From assembly GCA_028292435.1 (NCBI GenBank), contig JAQGMI010000040.1, forward strand, positions 1-34,324: 34,324 nt of DNA. Reading direction: 5' to 3'. How positions within the stretch are numbered: the stretch's first letter is position 1; every line of letters begins with the position of its first letter. The notes under the pieces are model-generated. The model made no database searches, was not told where the DNA came from, and worked only from the letters and a program-made list of their open reading frames with translations. The position numbers and the translations under genes were made by a program. This DNA comes from Betaproteobacteria bacterium (GTDB lineage Bacteria > Pseudomonadota > Gammaproteobacteria > Burkholderiales > SG8-41). This document shows, in pieces, positions 7,199 to 14,290 of the stretch.

Positions 7199-8041
7199 CT
7201 AGTTTTTAGGCGGAATCCGGTTCCCGCCCACGTCGTGCGGAATCGGCTCGAATATCTCGTAACCGTCTTTGTCGACGGCCGGCTTGAAATAGCCTTCAAG
7301 GCAAGTGCCCTCGACGATATCGACGCGGCGGAGCCGTTGCCGGAAAAATATGCGCGTCGTTTTCCACGGCTTGGTTAATACTTTCGGCGCGGTGATCGTG
7401 AGTTCGTCGTGCAGTTCATCGGCGCTCGCGAGATAGATGCGCTCGGTGATGTGCATGTCGCCGTTGTTCGGCACGCCCTGCGCTTCGCTGATCGCAATGT
7501 ATGTCTGCGGGTGGATGCCCACCGTGTCGACGACGAGCGTTTGCCCTTCCCAGTGGCCGATCGAGTGGCCGTGAAAAGTCGGGTCGGGATCGGCCGGATG
7601 CTTGCGCCCGTCGGTGTAGATGCGGCGCAGCCGGTTGCCGTCGGATTCGCCGAGCATCGTCACGCGTCCGGGCGTGACCAGGATCTCCATCGCGTTGTGC
7701 GTAACGAGCATCCATGCCGGCATCGCTTCAGGCAGGCAGTTCACGAACAAGGGGGGCGGACGGCCTTCGGCTTCTTCCTTGTATTGAAACTTGATCCGCT
7801 CGGCGGCCTTCTCGTTCCAGGACGGCGGATTCGTTTTCATCTGCGCGTTCTGGTCCGAGCGCTTATGAGTCCAGACGCCGCTGAAGTCGGGGAGCTTGCC
7901 GAGGTTGGTCCAGTCTTGCTGGGTGGGGGGCGGGTTGATGACGGGTTTTTCTGCGGAGACGACGGGGCGCGAAAATAAAATGGCGCAAGCGAGCAATGCG
8001 ACCGGTGTCAGGAAGATGCGTCGGTGGGAACGGGTGTTCAT
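7199..8041 (-). CDS. Exported protein of unknown function with DFSGVW motif
   Basis: A 280-residue protein with a signal peptide (MNTRSHRRIFLTPVALLACAILFSRPVVSA) and no membrane segment after it, so it is probably periplasmic. Landmarks are PDFSGVWTHKRSD near residue 51, RRIYTDGRKHPADPDPTFHGHSIGHWEGQTLVVDT around residues 140-173, and a conserved-looking HITERIYLASADELHDELTI segment. I recognise this as a recurrent family of uncharacterised exported proteins in proteobacteria, with GHSIGxWEGxTLVVDT as its hallmark, but no biochemical role is known to me. The sequence GAGGATTCC upstream of the ATG is a fair ribosome-binding site. It precedes the DUF6152 gene on the same strand, separated by an inverted repeat. 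Confidence 0.75.
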   Translation of the reverse strand: MNTRSHRRIFLTPVALLACAILFSRPVVSAEKPVINPPPTQQDWTNLGKLPDFSGVWTHKRSDQNAQMKTNPPSWNEKAAERIKFQYKEEAEGRPPPLFVNCLPEAMPAWMLVTHNAMEILVTPGRVTMLGESDGNRLRRIYTDGRKHPADPDPTFHGHSIGHWEGQTLVVDTVGIHPQTYIAISEAQGVPNNGDMHITERIYLASADELHDELTITAPKVLTKPWKTTRIFFRQRLRRVDIVEGTCLEGYFKPAVDKDGYEIFEPIPHDVGGNRIPPKN

Positions 8042-8171
8042 TGGAATCCTCGCGTGGCCGCCAGAGTGAGGCGTCGTGATTTATGATGCAAGTCTAGCCG
8101 ATTATTTAAGCTGGCGGAGCACGGTGTCGCGTTAACATTGCTTATGGCATAAAGGAGTGCAGGGCAGAAGG

Positions 8172-8232
8172 GAAGCAAGGAAAGCAAGGAAAGCAAGGAA
8201 AGCAAGGAAAGCAAGGAAAGCAAGGAAAGCGG
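8172..8232. repeat. 9-bp tandem repeat (AAAGCAAGG)n
   Basis: Five exact AAAGCAAGG units run from 8181 to 8225, with a degenerate unit on each side. It lies in the divergent intergenic space between the exported protein (start 8041) and the FecR-domain gene (start 8357). The repeat length is a multiple of three, which makes open frames such as FLA-FLA-FLA on the minus strand; these are artefacts. Copy number is likely to vary between strains. Confidence 0.9.
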
Positions 8233-8260
8233 AAGCCATCTGAATGCGCGAGAAATAGTG

Positions 8261-8310
8261 TATAAATTTTGCTCGCGCGCTGTTAGTCACGTATCGATTA
8301 TTCGAATAAT
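8261..8310 (+). promoter_or_regulatory. Candidate promoter and 14-bp palindrome before the FecR-domain gene
   Basis: TATAAA at 8261-8266 is preceded by TG and could be an extended -10 box. At 8297-8310 ATTATTCGAATAAT is a perfect palindrome in otherwise GC-rich DNA, placed between this box and the start codon at 8357, where a repressor could bind. There is no convincing -35 box. Confidence 0.35.
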
Positions 8311-8356
8311 GGACAATCAGCAATGAACAAGCGAAGACAAAGGACGATGGATAGAC

Positions 8357-8998
8357 ATGACTGAATTCGAACGCCGTCTCTTTCTCCGCGGCATCACCGC
8401 CGCAACCGCCGGCGGCTTAACATCCTGGATCCATCAGGCGCTCGCTGCAGATCCCAAGTCACTCCCCCAGGGCATCGTCGAGGCGAAAGGCGATGTCTTA
8501 GTGAACGGCAAACCCGCGACGAAGGGCTCGCCCGTCGCGCCGGGCGATGTCGTCGAAACGGGCAAGGGCGCGCGGGCGGTTTATCTCATTGACGACAACG
8601 CATTTATGCAGCGGCCTAACAGCCGTGTCGAGTTCGGCAACTCGGTCGAAAATTTCCTGCGCCTCGTGACGGGCGGTTTGCTTTCAGTTTACGGCAAGGG
8701 CAGCCGCATGCTGACGACGCCGCTGGCCGCGATCGGCATCCGCGGCACGGGCTGCTATATCGAGACTGACGCGCACAAAACGTATTTCTGCCTGTGCTTC
8801 GGCGCGGTGGATCTGCAACCGGTCGGCGGTCAGTCTGTTAGCTACGAAACGATGCACCACGAGAAGCCAGTCTGGATCGACGGCGGAATCATGAAGGCAG
8901 CGGGTGTCGTCAATCACACCGACGCCGAAGTCATCATGCTCGAAGCGCTCGCGGGCCGGCGTTCGCCGTTTCCGCCGGCGAAGAGCGGACGGTATTAG
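8357..8998 (+). CDS. FecR-domain exported protein
   Basis: A 213-residue protein with a twin-arginine-like leader (RRLFLRGITAATAGGLTS, then ALA cleavage near residue 30). Residues 38-130 match the FecR domain pattern: GIVEAKGDVLVNGKPA, PGDVVETGKGARAVYLIDDNAFMQRPNSRVEF, LRLVTGGLLSVYG and TPLAAIGIRGTGCYIE. In iron-sensing systems FecR relays signals to sigma factors, but free-standing periplasmic FecR-domain proteins like this one, without the cytoplasmic anti-sigma helix, usually have structural or unknown roles. The second half has a CLCFGAVDL segment and a cluster of His residues near HHEKPVW. It is followed after 30 bases by the cupin gene. The domain call is good; the role is unknown. Confidence 0.82.
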   Translation: MTEFERRLFLRGITAATAGGLTSWIHQALAADPKSLPQGIVEAKGDVLVNGKPATKGSPVAPGDVVETGKGARAVYLIDDNAFMQRPNSRVEFGNSVENFLRLVTGGLLSVYGKGSRMLTTPLAAIGIRGTGCYIETDAHKTYFCLCFGAVDLQPVGGQSVSYETMHHEKPVWIDGGIMKAAGVVNHTDAEVIMLEALAGRRSPFPPAKSGRY

Positions 8999-9028
8999 CA
9001 AACCGGTAATTTTTAGCGGAGAACTTTG

Positions 9029-9583
9029 ATGAAAGTCCACGAACTAGTCGCGCGCTGCGCGCAAGCCCGCGAAAGCACCGACCCGCTGAAGGCAATGCGT
9101 GAACTCCTCGATGGATTGCGCAGCGACACCGCCGCGATCGAGGCCGCGCTTGATTACGTACCGGGCACAGGCGGCAACGCAAACCAGGTGTTCTATCGCG
9201 CGCCCGATCTCACGCTCCTCAAAGTGCGCTTTCCGGATGGCCGGCGCACGCCGCCCCACAATCACGGCACGTGGGCGATGATTCTGCTGCTTTCGGGTGA
9301 AGAGAAAAACACACTTTATCGCCGCGACGACGGCGTTTTGCGTAAAGCAGGCGAAATGATACTCACGAGCGGCGATATCCTGCCGATGCTTGCGGAAACG
9401 GTGCACGTCGCCGAATGCATCGGCGATGTGCCAGCGGTCGGACTGCATGTATACGGCGGCGACATTTTCAAACTGCCGCGCCACATGTGGAATCCGGAGA
9501 CGCTCGAAGAGCATCCGCTCGATTGGACGCTCTACGAAACATTTGCGCGCGTGGCATTGAGCGCTGCAGGCGCGGCGGGATAA
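9029..9583 (+). CDS. Cupin-fold protein, cysteine-dioxygenase-like
   Basis: A 184-residue predicted metal enzyme with a double-stranded beta-helix. The metal site appears as HNHG (RTPPHNHGTWAMILLLSGEEKN, residues near 74-95), with a Glu downstream and a third His in AETVHVAECIGD. The layout PPHxHG...SGxExN...HxV resembles cysteine dioxygenase-type cupins (COG5553-like). CDO oxidises cysteine to cysteine sulfinate with Fe(II) and oxygen; whether this protein acts on a thiol is unproven, though its position before a selenoprotein operon makes a thiol or organosulfur substrate an attractive guess. The ATG at 9029 has GGAGA 6 bases upstream; TTG at 9026 is an unlikely alternative. The gap to the selenoprotein gene is 113 bases. 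Confidence 0.8.
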   Translation: MKVHELVARCAQARESTDPLKAMRELLDGLRSDTAAIEAALDYVPGTGGNANQVFYRAPDLTLLKVRFPDGRRTPPHNHGTWAMILLLSGEEKNTLYRRDDGVLRKAGEMILTSGDILPMLAETVHVAECIGDVPAVGLHVYGGDIFKLPRHMWNPETLEEHPLDWTLYETFARVALSAAGAAG

Positions 9584-9696
9584 TTCGTCGTCGTCAGCGC
9601 GAGTCTCCCGACTTGCGTTTTCCCATCGGTTTAAGTAAAAGTTGGTCTCTGCTCCCGCTTGCTCAAAAGCGCGGGAACTTCCCGAGGAGATCCACC

Positions 9697-10242
9697 ATGG
9701 TATTGCGAGTGCTCGATCCGTTAGCGGAGATCAACAAGCCGGCGGGGCGCAAGCCCATGCGGCGCATTGAAACAATGAACGGCAAGCGCGTGGGCCTCTT
9801 GTGGGGCGGGCACGCGGCGACGGTGAAATTCTGGCCGGTGCTGGAAGCAGTCATCCTCAAGAAATTCGCGTCGCAAGGCGTAAAGCTTTATAAGAACAGC
9901 AGCTGGAACCCGGCACCCCTTCCCGATGTGGAGGAATTCGCCGGCAAAATCGACTACGCTTTCGTTGGCGTCGGCGCCTGAGGGTCGTGCACCTCAGCAA
10001 CCGTGCGTGACACGGTCAATCTGGCCCAGCAGGGCGTGCCGGTCATCGGCTTGATCCACCAACCTTTCGAGAAGCTCGCGCGCATGCAGGCGAAACAGCT
10101 TGGCATGCCCGACGCGCCGCTCTTCATGTATTCGCAGGACCTGCCGAGCAAAGACTCCGCCGATCTCGTGCTGAAGAAAGCGGAAGACATCGCCGAGCAG
10201 GCCGTGAGCGTTCTGCTTGGCCAACAGGGGGATGCGAAATGA
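9697..10242 (+). CDS. UGSC-family selenoprotein (in-frame TGA = selenocysteine at residue 95)
   Basis: The frame opens at ATG 9697 behind GAGGAGA and runs 181 residues if the TGA at 9979-9981 is read as selenocysteine (U95). The junction reads VGVGA-U-GSC-TSATVRDTV, which is the U-G-S-C motif that names this (seleno)protein family. Sequence on both sides is one continuous domain: strands KRVGLLWGGHAATVKF and KIDYAFVGVGA before it, and a helix, QQGVPVIGLIHQPF and a C-terminal helix after it. The fold looks Rossmann-like, and the U/C pair is probably a redox centre; substrate and reaction are unknown. A hairpin 18 bases past the TGA fits a bacterial SECIS. The stop overlaps the next start by 4 bases (ATGA), evidence that translation passes the TGA. 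A plain gene caller would split or truncate this gene. Confidence 0.92.
10000..10016 (+). promoter_or_regulatory. Predicted bacterial SECIS hairpin
   Basis: ACCGTG (10000-10005) and CACGGT (10011-10016) form a perfect 6-bp stem with loop CGTGA, which contains the GU that SelB-type elongation factors prefer in the apical loop. The loop begins 24 bases after the TGA at 9979-9981, within the spacing normal for bacterial SECIS elements. It lies inside the coding sequence, as expected in bacteria. Confidence 0.7.
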
Positions 10243-11318
10243 GCACGCCCCAACTCGCTTCCAAGGTTTATGAGTGTGCGGACATCGACGAATTCACCGA
10301 GCTCGCGTACCAGAAGGGCTGGACCGACGGATTGCCGGTGCTGCCGCCGACTGAAAAGAAAGTCACGGCGATGCTCGATTACATCAAGCGCGATCCGAAT
10401 GAATCGCTCGGTGTCATGGCGCCGGGCGAAGGCGTTGCGACGATTGAGAAGATCGCGATCAACGCGGTGATGGCGGGCTGCCTGCCCGAGTATCTGCCGG
10501 TAGTCATCACGGCAGTCGAGGCTATGCTCGATCCGGTGTTCGAATTGATGCGCGTGCAGTGCACGACCGGCGGGCCGGGTCCGCTCCTGATCGTGAGCGG
10601 GCCGGTCGTCAGGAAACTCGATTTCAATTTCGGCGAAGGCGCATTCACCGGCACCGGCCATCGCGCCAATTCGACGATTGGCCGCGCCGTGCGACTGGTG
10701 CTCTGGAACATCGGCCTCGGCCGGCCGGGACAGATGTCGCACGCGACGATGGGCCATCCCGGGCGCTACGCTTACCTCGTCGCCGAACGGCCGCCGGAAG
10801 AGGCGAACCCTTGGGAGCCGATCCATGTCACCAATGGTTTGAAGCTTGACGACAGTGCGGTGTCGATGTATCCGTCGGGCGCGCATATCCAGTTCAACAT
10901 GGGCGCGGGCGCCAATACGATCGACAATAATTTGTTCGTCTGCAAGGAAGTGCTGACCAATCTCGGCCAGTTCCAGGCGGCGATGCAGAAGCTCCTCGTG
11001 ATCAATCCGCAGGCGGCGAGCGTGCTGCACGCGGCGGGCTACGACAAAACAAGATTCCGCGACGAGCTTTTGGCGCGCAGCGTGCGACCCGTGCGCGATT
11101 TGAAACGCACTGGCGGGCAATCGACCACAGCGACGTGGCACTGGACCAAGATCGTGGACGTGAACGACGACGACGCGATGGTGCCGAGCATGATCGATGC
11201 GCATCATCTGCAGATCATGGTCGCGGGCGGATGGGCGCCGCCGATCAGTCAGTGCTGCTGCATCAATTCAATGCACGGCGAAATGGTGACCAGGAAAATC
11301 AACTGGTCGTGGGACTGA
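10239..11318 (+). CDS. Uncharacterised protein coupled to the UGSC selenoprotein
   Basis: A 359-residue soluble protein with no signal peptide or membrane segments. I do not recognise a named enzyme family. Distinctive features are WTDGLPVLPPTEKKV near residue 28, Cys81 (AGCLPEYLP), Cys108 in VQCTTGGPGPLLIVSGP, a glycine-rich GEGAFTGTGHRANSTIGRA loop near 132-150, GRPGQMSHATMGHPGRY, and a C-terminal triple cysteine (QCCCINSMHGEM, Cys339-341). Conserved-looking Cys, His and Gly clusters suggest an enzyme with a metal or thiol-based site. The start overlaps the selenoprotein stop by 4 bases, so the two are translationally coupled and probably form a complex or act in sequence. It is followed directly by a Bug gene. 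The coding call is firm; the function is open. Confidence 0.85.
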   Translation: MSTPQLASKVYECADIDEFTELAYQKGWTDGLPVLPPTEKKVTAMLDYIKRDPNESLGVMAPGEGVATIEKIAINAVMAGCLPEYLPVVITAVEAMLDPVFELMRVQCTTGGPGPLLIVSGPVVRKLDFNFGEGAFTGTGHRANSTIGRAVRLVLWNIGLGRPGQMSHATMGHPGRYAYLVAERPPEEANPWEPIHVTNGLKLDDSAVSMYPSGAHIQFNMGAGANTIDNNLFVCKEVLTNLGQFQAAMQKLLVINPQAASVLHAAGYDKTRFRDELLARSVRPVRDLKRTGGQSTTATWHWTKIVDVNDDDAMVPSMIDAHHLQIMVAGGWAPPISQCCCINSMHGEMVTRKINWSWD

Positions 11319-11320
11319 TC

Positions 11321-12304
11321 GTGGCGGCGCTGAAGAACGGACGCGCGTTCGCCGCGGGCTTGCTATGCGTAGTTGCGGCAATCCAAACTGCGGTGGCGCA
11401 GCCTTATCCGAACCGGCCGATTCGCCTCGTGATTCCGGTGCAGCCCGGTTCGAGTACGAACGACAGCATCCCGCGCGCGTTTGCGCGGCAGCTATCGATC
11501 TCGTTCGGACAGCAGGTTGTTGCCGACAATCGCGCCGGCGCGAGCGGGCAGATCGCGAGTGAAATGGTGGCGAAGGCGGCGCCTGACGGCTACACGCTGC
11601 TCGTCGGCTACACCACAACGCTTGGCATCGGACCAAGCGTGCACGCAAATCTCGGCTACGACCCGGATAAAGACCTGACGCCGGTCGCGCGGCTCTTCGT
11701 GTCTTCGTATGTGATCGCGGTCAATTCAAGCGTGCCCGCGAACAATCTCAAGGAACTCATCGAACTCGCGAAGGCCAAGCCCGGCACCTTGCACTTCGCT
11801 TCGGCGGGCACCGGCAGCACGCCACATCTGTGCGGAGAACTCCTGAAGACGGTGGCGGGGATCAACATCGTGCATGTGCCGTACAAGGCCTCGGGTTCGG
11901 CGATGACTGCGCTCGCGGGCAACGAGGCGCAAATCGGCTGCCAGGCGGCAGGCACTTACGTGCCGCTGATCAAGGCCGGCAAGATGCGCGCGATCGTCGT
12001 CGCCGCACCGCAGCGCCTGCCGTCGATGCCCGATGTGCCAACTGCGAATGAGGCGGGACTCGCCGGTTATGAAGTCCAGTCGTGGACCGGCTACATGGCG
12101 CCCGCCAAAACGCCCGAGCCGATCATCCGTCGGTTGTACGACGAGATCGCGAAAATCATGGACACCGCAGAGATGAAGAACTTCGTCGTCAGCCAGGGCG
12201 CTGAGCCCGCGCTGATGAATCCCGCCACCTTTGGCGCTTACATCAAGACCGAGCGCGTGAAGTGGGCGAAGGTGGTTAAAGCGGCGAACGTGAAGCTCGA
12301 GTAA
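11321..12304 (+). CDS. Bug-family tripartite tricarboxylate transporter substrate-binding protein
   Basis: A 327-residue Bug protein with a leader (NGRAFAAGLLCVVAAIQTAVA) and the mature start QPYPNRPIRLVIPVQPGSSTND. The first ligand loop has PGSSTND where most paralogs have (A/P)GG-x-x-D, so its ligand may differ. VVADNRAGASGQIASE, APDGYTLLVGY, HLCGELLKTVAGI and HVPYKASGSAM follow in the usual order, ending WAKVVKAANVKLE. The start is taken as GTG 11321, two bases past the upstream stop with GGGA before it; GTG 11309 is the alternative. Membership of the selenoprotein operon suggests it captures the substrate of that pathway, which is an inference from position only. Confidence 0.92.
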   Translation: MAALKNGRAFAAGLLCVVAAIQTAVAQPYPNRPIRLVIPVQPGSSTNDSIPRAFARQLSISFGQQVVADNRAGASGQIASEMVAKAAPDGYTLLVGYTTTLGIGPSVHANLGYDPDKDLTPVARLFVSSYVIAVNSSVPANNLKELIELAKAKPGTLHFASAGTGSTPHLCGELLKTVAGINIVHVPYKASGSAMTALAGNEAQIGCQAAGTYVPLIKAGKMRAIVVAAPQRLPSMPDVPTANEAGLAGYEVQSWTGYMAPAKTPEPIIRRLYDEIAKIMDTAEMKNFVVSQGAEPALMNPATFGAYIKTERVKWAKVVKAANVKLE

Positions 12305-12322
12305 CGGCCGACGCCTGATTTC

Positions 12323-13204
12323 ATGCAGTACGCCGCTTCATCTCCCGACCCGATCGATACGTCGCCTGAAGTAGTGCGATTCGGCCGGCCGCCATCGGGC
12401 TGGCGGCGCCGGCTGTTCAAGATCGTGTTCGAATCCGATACGCCGGCCGGCAGGGCGTTCGATATCGTTCTCGTGTTCGTGATTCTCGCGAGCGTGCTCG
12501 TGGTGTTTCTCGATAGCGTCGAGCACATGTCGGCGCGCTATGGCAGGGCATTCGACGCGCTCGAATGGATGTTCACCGTGTTGTTTACCGTCGAATACCT
12601 GGCGCGGATTCTTTCGGTGGAGCGGCCGCTGCGCTATGCGACGAGTTTTTTCGGCATCGTCGATCTGCTGTCGGTGCTGCCGACGTATCTCGCCGTTATA
12701 TCGCCTGAAATGCAGTCGCTGATCGATATCCGCACACTGCGGCTGCTGCGCCTCTTCCGGATATTGAAGCTGACCGCTTATCTCGCGGAGATGCGCGGAC
12801 TGACCGACGCGCTGGTCGCGAGCCGGCGCAAAATCGTCGTGTTTCTCGCGACGGTATTTACGATCGTCGTTTTGCTGGGCACGGTGATGTACGTCGTCGA
12901 AGGGCCGAAGAACGGATTCACCAGCATTCCGATCTCGGTCTATTGGGCGATTTCAACGCTGACGACGGTGGGCTTTGGCGACATCGTGCCGAAGACCGAT
13001 ATCGGGCGACTCATCGCGAGCTTCATGATGCTGCTTGGCTGGGGGATTCTCGCGGTGCCCACGGGTATTGTGACCGCCGAGATGACGCACCGGCGATTTG
13101 CCGATGCAATGGGCAAACTTTTCTGCCCTGCGTGCGGTAGCACGAAACATTCTTCCGACGCGAAGTTTTGCCAGGATTGCGGGGCGAAGCTGGAGAATGC
13201 TTAA
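12323..13204 (+). CDS. Voltage-gated-type potassium channel with C-terminal zinc ribbon
   Basis: A 293-residue six-transmembrane channel. S1 is near residues 45-64, and S4 is the arginine-rich RTLRLLRLFRILKL (137-150), the usual voltage sensor. The pore loop carries the potassium selectivity filter TTVGFGD (214-220), and S6 is LIASFMMLLGWGILAVPTGIVTAE with the PTG hinge. After S6 the protein ends in a four-cysteine zinc ribbon, CPAC (268-271) and CQDC (283-286), an arrangement not found in the classic bacterial KvAP or Kch channels. The ribbon is cytoplasmic and may sense metal or redox state or assemble the tetramer. It starts 18 bases after the Bug gene, so it may belong to the selenoprotein operon. 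Confidence 0.93.
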   Translation: MQYAASSPDPIDTSPEVVRFGRPPSGWRRRLFKIVFESDTPAGRAFDIVLVFVILASVLVVFLDSVEHMSARYGRAFDALEWMFTVLFTVEYLARILSVERPLRYATSFFGIVDLLSVLPTYLAVISPEMQSLIDIRTLRLLRLFRILKLTAYLAEMRGLTDALVASRRKIVVFLATVFTIVVLLGTVMYVVEGPKNGFTSIPISVYWAISTLTTVGFGDIVPKTDIGRLIASFMMLLGWGILAVPTGIVTAEMTHRRFADAMGKLFCPACGSTKHSSDAKFCQDCGAKLENA

Positions 13205-13544
13205 CGGTTGAACTCCCTCCCTTGCACGCGCAAGGAAGGGGGCAATCGAACTGTCGCTTGGCTACCAAACATAAGATGACGGTGCGCAAATCGCACATTT
13301 TGTGCGGCGCTATGCGAGCGTCATTTGCGGCGTCATTGTTGTTTTAATGACGCCCTCATAAAAAAATGCACCAGCTACGGCCATATTATGATATCAAGAT
13401 ATTGTTTTTAAAGACGGTTATACCAAACCTCTCAAATTGTTAGATTTGCCTTTTGTGACTTATTTGGCTTTAATGGCGAAAAAGGGGAGGCACGCGTGCG
13501 CCGGCGCGCAGCTCGGGCCGGTTGATAGTCCCCACGCTTAAAAG
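13205..13544. other. 340-bp intergenic region between the channel and the J-like gene
   Basis: No gene is visible. Just after the channel stop, 13215-13240 forms a hairpin (CCTTGC/GCAAGG, extended by CCCT/AGGG across one mismatch) that may end the upstream transcript, though no T-run follows. A smaller hairpin, CGCACA-TTT-TGTGCG, lies at 13292-13306. Bases 13340-13470 are distinctly AT-rich against the rest of the window and probably hold the promoter of the J-like gene, but no box pair stands out. GCACGCGTGC at 13490-13499 is a 10-bp palindrome close to that gene. Confidence 0.5.
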
Positions 13545-14261
13545 ATGATCCGGGGAGATATTTTGACGACGATAATCGGCAAGTCGCTATATGACGTTCT
13601 TGAAGTGTCCCGCGTAGCGAGCGCGGACGTCATCAACGCCTCATATCAAAAGCTGCTTGAGAAACTAGATCCGGAAATGCCCGGCAATCCACGCGACGAC
13701 GCAGCGGTACTGCGATTCAGAGCACTGCGTGAAGCGTTCATTACGTTGTCCAATCCTGACCGTCGCAAGCAATATGACGCGCGTTTACGTGCGCTTGAAA
13801 CCGTCGAAACAGTAGAGCCATTCTGGACGGGCGCAAGAATCTTCGTTCTCCTGGCGTGTTTTGCGTTGGCCGGCGGGGCGTATTGGAAGCATCGCGCGAC
13901 CGAGGCAAAGCTTGAACTCGAGAGGATCGCCGTCGAGAAGGAGAGAGTTTCAAAAATAGAAGCGGAAAAGCAACGCATCGAAGACGAGCGTGCAGCCGTG
14001 ACAGAGGCTGGTATCAAGCGCGCCCAGGAAGCCCGCATGCAGTCAGAGCTCGAGTATGCACGCCGGTATGGCGATGCGGTGTCTCAGCGCAACGAAAGTG
14101 AGCGTTCCAACTACGAACGGCAACTGCAATATGAGCAGCAGCGCGAGCAAGCAGCCAGCCAGCGACAGCGGCAGATCGATCAGATGGACTCGCGCCGTCG
14201 CGCCGCCGACGACCAGCGCAGACTGCAACAACTCGAATACGACAGGCTGCGCGGCAGGTAA
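13545..14261 (+). CDS. Membrane-anchored J-like domain protein lacking HPD, with coiled coil
   Basis: A 238-residue protein. Residues 14-78 follow the J-domain pattern (SLYDVLEVSRVASADVINASYQKLL, then FRALREAFITLSNPDRRKQYDARL), but the HPD tripeptide needed to stimulate DnaK is replaced by LDP (41-43), so it probably cannot act as a standard co-chaperone. One transmembrane helix follows (about 98-114), then a long charged coiled coil (about 118-236) rich in Glu, Arg and Gln. This looks like a scaffold or envelope protein. ATG 13545 is poorly supported; TTG 13563, behind a strong GGGGAGA, may be the real start and would remove six residues. The next gene begins 2-29 bases downstream. Confidence 0.8.
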   Translation: MIRGDILTTIIGKSLYDVLEVSRVASADVINASYQKLLEKLDPEMPGNPRDDAAVLRFRALREAFITLSNPDRRKQYDARLRALETVETVEPFWTGARIFVLLACFALAGGAYWKHRATEAKLELERIAVEKERVSKIEAEKQRIEDERAAVTEAGIKRAQEARMQSELEYARRYGDAVSQRNESERSNYERQLQYEQQREQAASQRQRQIDQMDSRRRAADDQRRLQQLEYDRLRGR

Positions 14262-14290
14262 TCATGCGGTCACAATTTAGGGTAGGTGCA

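Noticed and set aside
8172..8232. CRISPR array
   Set aside because: The units are 9 bp with no spacers and no cas genes are present.
8038..8323. Leu- and Phe-Leu-Ala-repeat peptides on the minus strand
   Set aside because: They are produced by the 9-bp tandem repeat reading in multiples of three.
9697..9981. Truncated 94-residue gene or pseudogene ending at TGA
   Set aside because: The UGSC motif, continuous domain beyond the TGA, SECIS-like hairpin and coupled downstream start all support selenocysteine decoding.
9954..11207. Long minus-strand open frame (417 codons) opposite the UGSC partner gene
   Set aside because: It is His/Arg-rich with no recognisable domain, a typical antisense shadow of a GC-rich gene.
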